The notes under the pieces were generated by a model that saw nothing but the letters and a program-made list of their open reading frames with translations, made no database searches and had not been told where the DNA came from. From contig NC_091257.1 in the NCBI RefSeq assembly GCF_042477335.2, forward strand, positions 48,020,501 through 48,084,500: a stretch of 64,000 nt of DNA. The letters run 5' to 3'. Each line of letters begins with the position of its first letter. Position 1 is the stretch's first letter. Positions 1 to 11,015 of this stretch are shown here, piece by piece. The translations under genes were made by a program, and so were the position numbers. The DNA comes from Ovis canadensis (Eukaryota > Chordata > Mammalia > Artiodactyla > Bovidae).

Positions 1-44
1 TCTGAATATAAGATATCATATATTTGACTTTCTCTACCTTACTT
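1..44 (-). repeat. L1 3' region, left fragment of a split copy
   Basis: This piece matches the antisense 3' region of artiodactyl L1 seen intact near 18,060-18,100. It continues at 6239 after the BovB nest. Bases 36-44 (accttactt) recur at 6230-6238 as the target-site duplication of that insertion. Confidence 0.7.
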
Positions 45-2374
45 CTAGGTGAGTGATCATACCATCGTGATTATCTGGGTTGCGAAGATCTTTTTTGTAT
101 AGTTCTTCTGTGTATTCTTGACAACTCTTCCTAATATCTTCTGCTTCTATTAGGTCCATACCATTTCTGTCATTTATTGTGCCCATCTTTGGATGAAATA
201 CAAAGATACCTTCCCTTGGTATTTCTAATTTTCTTGAAGAGATCTCTAGTCTTTCCCATTCTGTTGTTTTCCTCTATTTCTTTGCACTGATCACTGAGGA
301 AGGCTTTCTTATCTCTCCTTGCTATTCTTTGGAACTCTGCATTAAAATGGGTATATCTTTCCTTTTCTCCTTTGCTTTTCATTTCTCTTCCTTTCACAGC
401 TATTTCTAAGGACTCCTCAAAGAGCCATTTTGCTTTTTTAAAATTTCTTTTTCTTGGGGACGGTCTTGATCCCTGTCTCCTATACAAAGTCATGAACCTC
501 CATCCATAGTTCTTCAGGCACTCTATCAGATCTAATCCCTTGAATCTATTTGTCACTTCCACTGTATAATCATTAGGGATTTGATTTAGAGTATACCTGA
601 ATGGTATAGTGGTTTTCCCTACTGTCTTCAATTTAAGTCTGAATTTGGTAATAAGGAGTTCATGATCTGAGCCACAGTCAGCTCCCGGTCTTGTTTTTGC
701 TGACTATATAGAGCTTCTCCATCTTTGGCTGCAAAGAATATAATCAGCCTGATTTTGGTATTGACCATCTGGTGATGTCCATGTGTAGAGTCTTCTCTTG
801 TGTTGTTGGAAGAGGGTGTTTGCTATGACCAGTGCGTTCTCTTGGCAAAACTCTATCAGCCTTTACCCTGCTTCATTCTGTACTCCAAGGCCAAATTTGC
901 CTGTTACTTTAGGTGTTTCTTGACTTCCTCCTTTTATCTTCCAGTTCCCTATGATGAAAAGGATATCTTTTCTGGGTGTTAGTTCTAAGAAGGTCTTGGA
1001 GGTCTTCATAGAACCATTCAACTTCAGCTTCTTCAGCATTACTGCTTGGGGCATAGACTTGGATTACTGTTATATTGAATGCTTGGCCCTGGAAATGAAC
1101 ACAGATAATCTAAGTGGTATGATTACTCACCCAGAGACAGACATTCTGGGATGCGAAGTCAAGTGGGCCTTAGGAAGCATCACTATGAACAAAGCTAATG
1201 GAGGTGATGGAATTCCAGTTGAGCTATTTCAAATCCTGAAGGATGATGCTGTGAAAGTGCTGCAGTCAATATGTCAGCATATTTGGAAAACTCAGCAGTG
1301 GTCACAGGACTGGAAAAGGTCAGTTTTCATTCCAATCCCAAAGAAAGGCAACACCAAGGAATGTTCAAACTATCACACAACTGCACTCATGTTACACACT
1401 AGTATAGTAATGCTCAAAATTCTCCAAGCCAGGCCTCAACAGTATGTGAACTGTGAACTTCCAGATGTTCAACCTGGATTTAGAAAAGGCAGAGGTACCA
1501 GAGATCAAATTTCCAACATTTGCTGAATCATCGAAAAAGCAAGCAAGTTCCAGAAAAACATCTATTTCTGCTTTATTGACTATGCCAAAGCCTTTCACTG
1601 TGTGGATCACAATAAACTGTGGAAAATTCTGAGAGATATGGGAATACCAGAACACCTGACCTGCCTCTTGAGAAATCTGCATGCAGGTCAGGAAGCAGCA
1701 GTTAGAACTGGACATGGAACAACAGACTGGTTCCAAATAGGAAAAGGAGTACGTCAAGACTGGAAATTATCACCCTGCTTATTTAACTTCTATGCAGAGT
1801 ACATCATGAGAAACACTGGGCTGGAAGAAACACAAGCTGAAATAAAGATTGCCGGGAGAAATATCAATAACCTCAGAGATGCAGATGACACCACTCTTAT
1901 GGCAGAAAGTGAAGAAGAACTAAAGAGCTTCTTGATGAAAGTGAAAGGGGAGAGTGAAAAAGTTGGCTTAAAACTCAACATTCAGAAAATTAAGATCATG
2001 GCACCTGGTCCCATCACTTCATGGCAAATAGATGGGGAAATAGTGGAAACAGTGTCAGACTTTATTTTTTGGGGCTCCAAAATCACTGCAGATGGTGACT
2101 GCAGCCATGAAATTAAAAGACGCTTGCTTCTTGGAAGAAAAGTTATCACCAACCTAGACAGCATATTAAAAAGCAGAGACATTACTTTAGTAATGTCTAA
2201 AGTAATGACCATCTAGTCAAAGCTATGGTTTTTCCAGTAGTCGTGTATGGATGTGAGAGTTGGGCTATTTAGAAAGCTGAGTGTCGAAGAATTGATGCTT
2301 TTGAACTGTGGTGCTGGAGAAGACTCTTGAGAGTCCCTTGGACTACAAGATCAAACCAGTCCATCCTAAAGGAA
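45..2374 (+). mobile_element. BovB LINE copy 1, 5'-inverted (left part)
   Basis: Bases 45 to about 1103 are BovB in reverse orientation, covering the endonuclease and linker region. From about 1104 the element runs forward through the reverse-transcriptase domain to 2374. The two arms overlap by about 30 bases of element sequence around the ITHLES-like coding region, the hallmark of a twin-priming 5' inversion. The forward arm carries many stops and frameshifts, and its YADD motif reads DADD (1878-1889). The element resumes at about 5934 and ends at 6229. The flanking TSD is accttactt. Confidence 0.85.
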
Positions 2375-5300
2375 GTTCAGTTCAGTTCAGTCGCTCAGTC
2401 ATGTCCGACTCTTTGCGACCCCAAGAATCGCAGCACACCAGGCCTACCTGTCCAGCACCATCTCCCCGGAGTTTACTCAGACTCACGTCCATCAAGTCCA
2501 TGATGCCATCCAGCCATCTTATCCTGGGTCGTCCCCTTCTTCTCCTGCCCCCAATCCCTTCCAGCATCAGAGTCTTTTCCAATGAGTCAACTCTTCTCAT
2601 GAGGTGGCCAAAGTACTGGAGCTTCAGCTTTAGCATCATTCCTTCCAGAGAAATCCCAGGGTTGATCTCCTTCAGAATGGACTGGTTGGATCTCCTTGCA
2701 GTCCAAGGGACTCTCAAGAGTCTTCTCCAACACCACAGTTCAAAAGCATCAATTCTTCGGCACTCAGCCTTCTTCACAGTCCAACTCTCACATCCATACA
2801 TGACCACTGGAAAAACCATAGCCTTGACTAGGCAGACCTTAGTCAGCAAAGTAATGTCTCTGCTTTTGAATATGCTATCTAGGTTGGTCATAACTTTTCT
2901 TCCGAGGAATAAGCGTCTTTTAATTTCATGGCTGCTGTCACCATCTGCAGTGATTTTGGAGCCCGAGATAATAAAGTCTGACACTGTTTCCACTGTTTCC
3001 CCATCTTTTTCCCATGAAGTGATGGGACCAGATGCCATGATCTTCGTTTTCTGAATGGTGAGCTTTAAGCTAACTTTTTCACTCTGCTCTTTCACTTTCA
3101 TCAAGAGGCTTTTTAGTTCCTCTTCACTTTCTGCCATAAGGGTGGTGTCATATACATATCTGAGGTTATTGATATTTCTCCCAGCAATCTTGATTTCAGC
3201 TTGTGTTTCTTCCAGCCCAGTGTTTCTCATGATGTACTCTGCATAGAAGTTAAATAAGCAGGGTGATAATTTCCAGTCTTGACGTACTCCTTTTCCTATT
3301 TGGAACCAGTCTGTTGTTCCATGTCCAGTTCTAACTGCTGCTTCCTGACCTGCATGCAGATTTCTCAAGAGGCAGGTCAGGTGTTCTGGTATTCCCATCT
3401 CTCTCAGAATTTTCCACAGTTTATTGTGATCCACACAGTGAAAGGCTTTGGCATAGTCAATAAAGCAGAAATAGATGTTTTTCTGGAACTTGCTTGCTTT
3501 TTCGATGATCCAGTGGATGTTGGCAATTTGAACTCTGGTTCCTCTACCTTTTCTAAAACCAGCTTGAACATCAAGGAGTTCACAGTTCACGTATTGCTGA
3601 ATCCTGGCTTGGAGAATTTTGAGCATTACTTTACTAGCGTGTGAGATGAGTGCAATTGTGCGGTAGTTTGAGCATTCTTTGGCATTGACTTTCTTTGGAA
3701 TTGGAATGAAAACTGACCTTTTCCAGTCCTGTGGCCACTGCTGAGTTTTCCAAATTTGCTGGCATATTGAGTGCAGCACTTTCACAGCATCATCTTTCAG
3801 GATTTGAAACAGCTCAACTGGAATTCCATCATCTCCACTAGCTTTGTTCGTAGTGATGATTTCTAAGGCCCACTTGCCTTCACATTCCAAGATGTCTGAC
3901 TCTAGATTAGCGATCACATCATCATGATTATCTGGGTCATGAAGATCTTTTTTGTACAGTTCTTCCGTGTATTCTTGCCACCTCTTCTTAATATCTTCTG
4001 CTTCTGTTAGGTCCATACCATTTCTGTCCTTTATCAAGCCCATCTTTGCATGAAATGTTCCCTTGGTATCTCTAATTTTCTTGAAGAGATCTCTAGTCTT
4101 TCCCATTCTGTTCTTTTCCTCTATTTCTTTGCATTGTTCGCTGAAGATGGCTTTCTTATCTCTTCGTGCTATTCTTTGGAACTCTGCATTCAGATGCTCA
4201 TATCTTTCCTTTTCTCCTTTGCTTTTCACCTCTCTTCTTTTTACAGCCATTTGTAAGGCCTCCCCAGACAGCCATTTTGCTTTTTTGCATTTCTTTTCCA
4301 TGGGGATAGTCTTGATCCCTGTCTCCTGTACAGTGTCACAAACCTCCGTCCATAGTTCATCAGGCACTCTATCTATCAGATCTAGGCCCTTAAATCTATT
4401 TCTCACTTCCACTGTATAATCATAAGGGATTTGCTTTAGGTCATACCTGAATGGTCTAGCGGTTTTCCCTATTTTCTTCAATTTAAGTCTGAATTTGGCA
4501 ATAAGGAGTTCATGATCTGAGCCACAGTCAGCTCCTGGTCTTGTTTTTGTTGACTGTATAGAGCCTCTCTATCTTTGGCTGCAAAGAATATAATCAGTCT
4601 GATTTCAGTGTTGACCATCTGACGATGTCCATGTGTAGAGTCTTCTCTTGTGTTGTTGGAAGAGGGTGTTTGCTATGACCAGTGCATTTTCTTGGCAAAA
4701 CTCTATTAGTCTTTGCCCTGCTTCATTCTGCATTCCAAGGCCAAATTTGCCTGTTCCTCCAGGTGTTTCTTGACTTCCTACTTTTGCATTCCAGTCCCCT
4801 ATAATGAAAAGGACATCTTTTTTGGGTGTTAGTTCTAAAAGGTCTTGTAGGTCTTCATAAAACCGTTCAACTTCAGTTTCTTCAGCGTTACTGGTTGGGG
4901 CATAGACTCGGATAACTGTGATATTGAATGGTTTGCCTTGGAGATGAACAGAGATCATTCTGTCGTTTTTGAGACTGCATCCAAGTACTGCAGTTCGGAC
5001 TCTTTTGTTGACCATGATGGCTACTCCATTTCTTCCGAGGGATTCCTGCCCGCAGTAGTAGATATAATGTTCATCTGAGTTAAATTCACCCATTCCAGTC
5101 CATTTTAGTTCGCTGATTCCTAGAATGTTGATGTTCACCCTTGCCATCTCTTGTTTGACCACTTCCAATTTGCCTTGATTCATGGACCTGACATTCCAGG
5201 TTCTTATGCAATATTGCTCTTTACAGCATTGGACCTTGCTTCTATCACCAGTCACATCCACAGCTGGGTATTGTTTTTGCTTTGGCTCCATCCCTTCATT

Positions 5301-5933
5301 CTTTCTGGAGTTATTTCTCCACTGATCTCCAGTAGCATATTGGGCACCTAATGACCTGGGGAGTTCCTCTTTTGGTATCCTATCATTTTGCCTTTTTATA
5401 CTGTTCATGGGGTTCTCAAGGCAAGAATACTGAAGTGGCTTGCCATTCCCTTCTCCAGTGGACCACATTCTGTCAGGCCTCTTCACCATGACCCGCCCGT
5501 CTTGGGTTGCCCCACAGGCATGGCTTGGTTTCACTGAGTTAGACAAGGCTGTGGTCCTAGTGTGATTAGATTGGCTAGTTTTCTGAGTATGGTTTCAGTG
5601 TGTCTGCCCTCTGATGCCCTCTTGCAACACCTACCATCTTACTTGGGTTTCTCTTACCCTAGGCGTGGGGTATCTTTTCACGGCTGCTCCAGCAAGGCAC
5701 AGCTGCTGCTCCTTACCTTGGAGAAGGTTATCTCCTTACTGCCGCCGTTCCTGACCTTCAATGGGGATAGCTCCTCTAGGCCCTCCTGTGCCTGCGCAGC
5801 CACCCCTCCTCGGGTTGCTCCTCCAGGCCGCCACCCCTGACCTCGGATGTGGGGTGTCTCCTCCCGGCCGCCACTGACCTCAGACGCAGGGTAGCTCCTC
5901 TCCGCCACGCTTAAGTGCGCTGGCTCGCAGCCG
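2375..5933 (-). mobile_element. BovB LINE copy 2, nearly full length, inserted in copy 1
   Basis: The 3' end at 2375 starts with the GTTCAG repeats that close BovB and its SINE relatives. The element runs leftward in sense through one long coding frame. It has a GC-rich 5' region at about 5590-5933. It interrupts copy 1 between the codons for SILKE and the following Pro-Glu/Asp-Tyr-Ser. Only about two bases of copy 1 are missing at the joint and no clear TSD is visible. At about 3.56 kb it is the most complete BovB in the window. Confidence 0.88.
2382..5546 (-). pseudogene. BovB endonuclease/reverse-transcriptase ORF, two nonsense codons
   Basis: This is the polyprotein of an RTE-type LINE, which nicks target DNA and reverse-transcribes its own RNA there. 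On the minus strand one frame runs about 1,054 codons. The N-terminal third is an APE-type endonuclease with TWNVRS, ISELKW, VYAP and GDWNAKVG. The SDH motif of that domain follows the breaks. The reverse transcriptase comes next (FIDYAKAF, then a YADD equivalent) and a C-terminal tail ends ...TERLN. The frame is broken only by TGA at 4605-4607 (CGA to TGA, a CpG-type change) and TAG at 4569-4571. The catalytic YADD reads YVYD (3148-3159), so the enzyme should be dead even with readthrough. Both downstream and upstream halves are otherwise open. Confidence 0.88.
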
Positions 5934-6229
5934 CAGTCCTGAATATTCATTGGAAGGACTGATGCTGAAGCTGAAACTGCAATACTTTGGCCACCTGATG
6001 CCAAGAACTGACTCATTTGAAAAGATCCTGATGCTGGGAAAGATTGAAGGCAGGAGGAGAAGGGGGTGACAGAGGATTAGATGGTTGGATGGCCTCATCA
6101 AAGCAATGGACATAGTTTGAGTAAACTCCAGGAGTTTGCAATGGACCAGGAGGCCTGGCATGCTGCAGTCCATGGGGTCACAAAAAGTCGGACTTGACTG
6201 AGTAACTGGACTGAACTGAACTGAACTGA
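5934..6229 (+). mobile_element. BovB copy 1, 3' end (right part)
   Basis: This piece continues copy 1 after the insertion of copy 2, starting at cagtcctgaatattc and ending in four ACTGA repeats. The TSD accttactt follows at 6230-6238. Confidence 0.85.
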
Positions 6230-6238
6230 ACCTTACTT

Positions 6239-6548
6239 CACTTAGTGTGATAACCTGTAGGTCCATCCTTGTTGCTCAAATGGCATTATTTCATCCTTTT
6301 TTTTTACGGCTAAGGAATGTTCCATTGTATATTTGTACCACATCTTTATTCGTTCCCCTCCTTCCTCTGTTGATGGATACTCTCATGTCTTGGCTGTGTA
6401 AATAGTATTGCTATGAACATTGGAGTGCATGTATCTTTTTGTATTAGGGTTTTTGTGTCTTCCAGATATATGCCAAGTACTGGGATTGCAGGATCATATA
6501 GGAGCTCTATTTTTAGTTTTTTAAAGGAACCTCCCATGCTGTTCTCCA
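6239..6548 (-). repeat. L1 3' region, middle fragment
   Basis: This is antisense L1 continuing from bases 1-44, parallel to the copy at about 18,090-18,390. It is broken again by a Bov-tA SINE at 6549. Its last ten bases (ctgttctcca) are the left TSD of that SINE. Confidence 0.8.
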
Positions 6549-6772
6549 GGGCTTCTCTCGTGGCTCGGTGGTAAAGAGTCTTCCTGCAATGCAGGAGATG
6601 GGGTTTGATCCCTTGGTTAAGAAGATCCAATGGAGGAAATCCCTGGAAGGAAATGGCAACCCACTCCAGTATTCTTGCCTGGAAAATTTCATGGACAGAG
6701 GAGCCTGGCAGGCTATAGTCCATAGGTTAGTAAAGAGTCAGACTCGACTGAGTGACTGAGCATGCATGCATA
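6549..6772 (+). mobile_element. Bov-tA SINE inserted in L1
   Basis: The head is tRNA-derived (cttctctcgtggctcggtgg), with a weakened B box, the body ctccagtattcttgcctgg and a BovB-like tail. The ten-base TSD ctgttctcca is at 6539-6548 and 6773-6782. Confidence 0.9.
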
Positions 6773-6950
6773 CTGTTCTCCACAGTGACTACACCAGCTC
6801 CCATTCCTACCAACACTGTGGGAGGATTCATTGTTCTTCATACCCTGTCTAGCATGTGTTATCTGTGGAATTTTGACGATGGCCATTCTGACCAATGCGA
6901 GCACCTCACTGTAATTTTATTTGTATTTCTCCACTAATTAGTGAAGCTAC
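6773..6950 (-). repeat. L1 3' region, right fragment
   Basis: The same antisense L1 resumes after the SINE, parallel to about 18,380-18,570, and fades out near 6950. Confidence 0.75.
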
Positions 6951-7129
6951 TCTTAGTAGTTTTAATAAATAAGGTGAAATAAAAGGTCCAAGTCATCTCT
7001 AAGCCATCATGCAAAGACGCACCTCCTCTCTGCAATGGAAAGTCCCCTGTGGTCTCTGTCACCAACCTCATCCTCAGTCACTTCTTTGGAGCCTGTGCCA
7101 ATGACACCAATATTCAAAACAGTGGTGCA

Positions 7130-7313
7130 GGAATTCCCTGGTGGCCCAGTGGTTAAGACTCTGCACTTCCAATGCAGGGGGCGTGGGTTTGATCCCTGGT
7201 TAGGCATGCTGCAGTCCACAAGATGGTAAAGAGTCTCACACAACTTAGTGACTGAACAACAACAGGGAACTAAGATCCTGCATGCCCTGTAGTGGCCCCA
7301 CCCCCTAAAAAAG
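7130..7313 (+). mobile_element. CHR-type SINE split by a Bov-tA 3' tail
   Basis: The CHR head (gaattccctggtggccc) is followed by its body. At 7205-7265 the body is interrupted by a Bov-tA/BovB tail fragment (ctgcagtccacaagatgg to ctgaacaacaacag). The host SINE then resumes with ggaactaagatcc. The host TSD is acagtg(g/c)tgca at 7119-7129 and 7314-7324. Confidence 0.8.
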
Positions 7314-7324
7314 ACAGTGCTGCA

Positions 7325-7903
7325 CATGGCCTTCTCCAGGAGGGATTTTGGAAAGTCTGTTTATACATAAAAACCCATTAAACACAATGACTTTCAAAAA
7401 CGCTGCCCCTTCAATGAGGTCCTTTAAGGATCAGACTCCTCTCTGCACGTAAAGCAATCCATTTATTTCATCTCACCCATTTGAAGGGAAATCGAAATGT
7501 GGGTGTTCGCAGAATTCAGGGTGACAATACAGGGCGCAGCCCTCAGAGTCAGGAGGAGGGCGGAAGCCAGCATGATGTAATCGTCTCCTCCCTAGAATAT
7601 TTCCTCTCAGTTTCCAGTGAGGGTGAAGTTGTTGGCAAAAATTTCAGATAAGTGCTCTCCTTAGGATCCACTCACTGGTGCTGGAGAACGTGTTCGGGCA
7701 GAGACGGACGCCATGGGGCCCAGCCCTGGCATGTACCCTCAAAGGTGGCATCTTAGTCTCCTTTGTTTACCCCACCCAACTTCCCACCCTTCTTCCTTTC
7801 CAGACTGAAAAAGGCACAGTCCACACGGACTCCGGAGGCCCTGCCCCTTGGCTTTGCATCTGCCCGCAGAAACAGTCTGCAGCCACAGAGCAAATGCAAT
7901 GTT
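7325..7903. other. No gene or recognised repeat
   Basis: I see no domain, convincing ORF or family match here. The short open frames lack coding character. Confidence 0.5.
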
Positions 7904-8115
7904 CTTCTTTTTAATTTTTACTGGACTACAGTTGATTTATAATGTTGTGTTAGTTGCAAGTGTACAACAAAGTGAATCAGCCATGTTTATACATATGCTC
8001 ACTCTTATTTTAGACTCTTTTCCCATATAAGTCATCACGGGATATTGAGTAGAGTTCCCTGTGCTGTACAGGAGGTCCTTATACAGTAATGTATAAGTCC
8101 TGTTACAGTCCTTTC
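7904..8115 (-). repeat. L1 3' end
   Basis: Antisense L1 3' end: the reversed end sequence with gttgatttataatgttgtg, followed by the acagcaaagtgaatcagc-type segment. The match is lost near 8115. Confidence 0.75.
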
Positions 8116-8228
8116 CACAGTGTTCTGCAACCGCCATTTCCTGAAGAATAAATCCTGTCTTAATCTCTGAGCCTTCAGACAAGTATCTGAGGGAAGAACA
8201 CACAGGTATGACCAAGAAACTAAATGTT

Positions 8229-8437
8229 ATTGCTGTTTAATTGCTAAGTCGTGTCCCACTCTGGCAACCACATGGACTGTAGCTTGCCAGGCTCCTCTGT
8301 CCATGGGATTTCCCAGGCAAGAATACTGGAGTGGTTGCCATTTCCTTCTCCAGGGTCTTCTTCCCTATCCAGAGATTGAATTCAAGTCTCCTGCAGCGCA
8401 GGAGGATTCTTCACCGCTGAGCCACCAGAGAAGCCCT
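8229..8437 (-). mobile_element. Bov-tA SINE inside L1
   Basis: Reverse-oriented Bov-tA, from ttgctaagtcgtgtcccac to gagccaccagagaagccc. The L1 match resumes directly after it. Confidence 0.85.
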
Positions 8438-8570
8438 GTAGTAGTGTGTATATGTTAATTCCAACCTCCCAATCTAAACCATAAGTTTGTTTCCTACATC
8501 TGTGGCTCGATTTCTGTTTTGTAGATAAGTTTATTTGTACTGTCCCTTTTTTTGGAAAAAAAAAAAAAGC
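8438..8570 (-). repeat. L1 3' UTR fragment
   Basis: This matches the part of antisense L1 seen at 20,380-20,510 (tagtgtgtatatgttaat, then ctgttttgtagataag). It ends in an A-run. Confidence 0.65.
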
Positions 8571-8800
8571 AATTCCATTGTTCTTGTCTCAGGTCAGCTC
8601 AGATGGACCTAAATCAGCTGTCCCCGATGACCGCTTATGATATGCTTTTCCCTCTTAGATCTCTGTTCCTCCTGGACTGTAGAGCTTCAAAGTACAAACA
8701 AAAAAGACCGAATTTTAGTCTGCCAGGTTTGATGGTAGTCACACCATAACTTCACTCAACATCCACCTTCCTCGTTATCAGATCAGACTAGTACGTGCAA

Positions 8801-9011
8801 TTTTTAAAAATAATTTTATTTATTATTTACTTTTGGTAGTGCTGGGTCTTTGTTAACTGTGAGTGAGCTTTCTGTAGTCACAACACTCAGGCCTTCTCAC
8901 TGCAGTGCCTTCTCTTGTTGCAGAGCCTGTGGGATCCTCCCAGATCAAGGGTCGAACCCCTGTCCCCCGCATTGGCAGGCAGATTCTTAACCTCTGGGCC
9001 ACCAGTGAAGC
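8801..9011 (-). mobile_element. CHR-type SINE
   Basis: Reverse copy: poly-A tail read as T/A-rich DNA at 8801, then ctgggtctttgttaactg, and the tRNA-like head gaacccctgtcccccgcat through gggccaccagtgaag. Confidence 0.75.
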
Positions 9012-9159
9012 CGGCAGGTGCATTTGTTATCTGGAACTTTATATAGTATTTTAAGTTTCCTGCAGAAGGGTTTGTTGCAGAGTGTGGTGCTGCTCTTGTT
9101 CGCTATTGAGTAGAAACAGCAATCATTGGAAACCCCATTTATTTGTACTCCTTCTCTTA

Positions 9160-9235
9160 ATAAGCATCTATTGAGCACCCACTGCATGCAGGGCCCTCTG
9201 CTGGACACCCATGGGGCACAGAGACACAGCCTCCA
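9160..9235 (+). repeat. MIR-type fragment
   Basis: The pattern tattgagcacccactgcatg resembles the MIR/L2 core TATTGAGCACCTACTATGTG. It is a short, old fragment. Confidence 0.4.
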
Positions 9236-10074
9236 TCTTTCCAGGACTTAGCATTTCCTACTGAGAGCAAGCAAAGCAGAGTACAGGAAGGAGCCTGGGG
9301 TCCTGAGTGATGTGTCCTATTGGTTCTGCAGAACTTAACACTGAACCACCAAACAAGGCTGATGCTGACACAGGTACCTCTTTAACCATTCTAGGGGCCA
9401 GGCCCTGGAAAGCCCCAGGGCTTTAGAGCTCGTAGGGGTTGGTCCTCTGGTGTCTGCCAAAGGCCAACATAGTACGTTTCAGGCTTATGGGCTCTTTGGG
9501 CCTTTGAGCCCTAATGCAGTCATTTAAAATTCATAAGATGCAAAGGATAAACAGCTGGTTTTCCAGCCTCATCAGGCCAGCCTGAGCATTTGGGAAGAGA
9601 TGGGAGGAGTCATGCCTCAGTGGGGCTGAGAAAGTGATGATTCACCCTGAGCCATTAGGTAGGGCAGGAAACAGATGATTCCGGGTGGGGCCTGCCTCCC
9701 CTGGTGGACAGGTTGCCTTAGGAACTTGGCAAGAGTTTAACTGCAGCTCTCTCTCCTTCTTGGGTTCTTCCTGGGAATTTGGGGAATGAGAGTTGAGCAA
9801 TAGGATGAGGTAAGCTAGATAAACAGGAAGAAACTGTGGGCTCAGCCATCCCCTCTAAGTGACAGCAAATCGGAACTGTGGAGCCTCTCAGGGAGGTGAG
9901 AGGAGAGGAGAGGGAACACAAGAGAGGAGGAACACAGGACACACAACCAGTCCTTTCTGCGCGGTTGGCTTGGGAGCTCAGAGCACCTGGTGAGAGCCCC
10001 GAAGCTGTTTTCCAGGAACCGCTGGCAACCTGGAGAGACCCCCTTGTGTGAGCTCTGCTGGCTGGAGCCTCGGC
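9236..10074. other. No gene seen
   Basis: Apparently unique or ancient sequence. The short minus-strand frame at 9718-9942 lacks start context and domain. Nothing further is supported. Confidence 0.45.
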
Positions 10075-10158
10075 TTGGCCATGGTGACCTTAGCTGACTT
10101 CCATTCTCTGCATCTCAAACATCCTCATTTGTAAAATAAGGTTAGTAATATAAGCCAG

Positions 10159-10476
10159 GATTTCCCCGGTTGCCCGAGTGGTAAAAAATCCACCTGCCAA
10201 TGCAGGAGACATAGTTTTCATCCCTGGTCCAGGAAGCTCCCACATGCCATGGAGCAACTAAGCCCACGTGCCCCAATTACTGAGTCTGTGCTCTAGGGCC
10301 CAGGAGCCGCACTGCTGAGCCCACATGCCACAACCGCTGAAGTCGTGCACCTAGAGTCTGCGCTCTGCAACAAGAGAAGCCTCTGCAATGAGAAGCCTGC
10401 ACTCCGAAACTAGAGAAAAAAACCTACACAGCAACAAAGACCCGGCACAGCCAAAAATAAATAAATTTTTAAAAAT
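10159..10476 (+). mobile_element. CHR-type SINE, long form
   Basis: The head gatttccccggttgcccg leads into repeated blocks of the type actgagcccacatgccacaac and ends in an A-rich tail. Just before it, 10,080-10,150 resembles a MIR segment (catttgtaaaataagg). Confidence 0.8.
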
Positions 10477-10857
10477 GGAACGTTGAGTGAACGTAAATAG
10501 GTGAAAAGATCTTTCTCTGACTATATTGAAAAATAATGATTTAAGAACTTGTTGTGTTTGATGAAGAGGAAGTTTTCTCAGGTTAAAAATTACATCCATG
10601 TCTTTAGCTTTCTTCCAGGGTGTTCCAAACAATCTTTGATTTCTGCCAGCACTTTCTTGGATGTGGTTCACTTGTGAAACATCCTGGGTGAATAGTGATG
10701 CGCCTTTCACCCATATCAGTGACAAAAACTGACTCTCATCCAGAGCACGGAGTTGGATTCTAGACAGGGGCTTTAAAATTGACATGAAGAGAAAGTCAGT
10801 CCTCCGTGTCAACGCACTTTAGTGAGAAATGAGTCAATGCTCTTAACTGCCACTTTA
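10477..10857. other. No gene seen
   Basis: Between a SINE and an L1. The 153-codon minus-strand frame that reaches 10,812 starts inside the CHR tail and shows no domain, so I do not call it. Confidence 0.4.
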
Positions 10858-11015
10858 AAACCTTTTTATCAGAATATAGTTGATTTACAATGTTGTGTTA
10901 GTTTCACATGTATAGCAGATAAATCAGTTATACATATACATAAATCCATCCTTTTTCAGATTCTGTTCCTATGCAGGTTGTTACAGAATATTGGGTAGAT
11001 TTCTCTTCCCTGCCT
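10858..11015 (-). repeat. L1 3' end
   Basis: Antisense L1 3' end with gttgatttacaatgttgtg and cctttttcagattctg. Confidence 0.75.

Noticed and set aside
2308-3054. 248-codon plus-strand frame
   Set aside because: It is the antisense shadow of the BovB reverse-transcriptase gene joined to the end of copy 1.
10351-10812. 153-codon minus-strand frame as a gene
   Set aside because: It begins in unassigned DNA and runs into a CHR SINE tail. No domain, signal or splice context.
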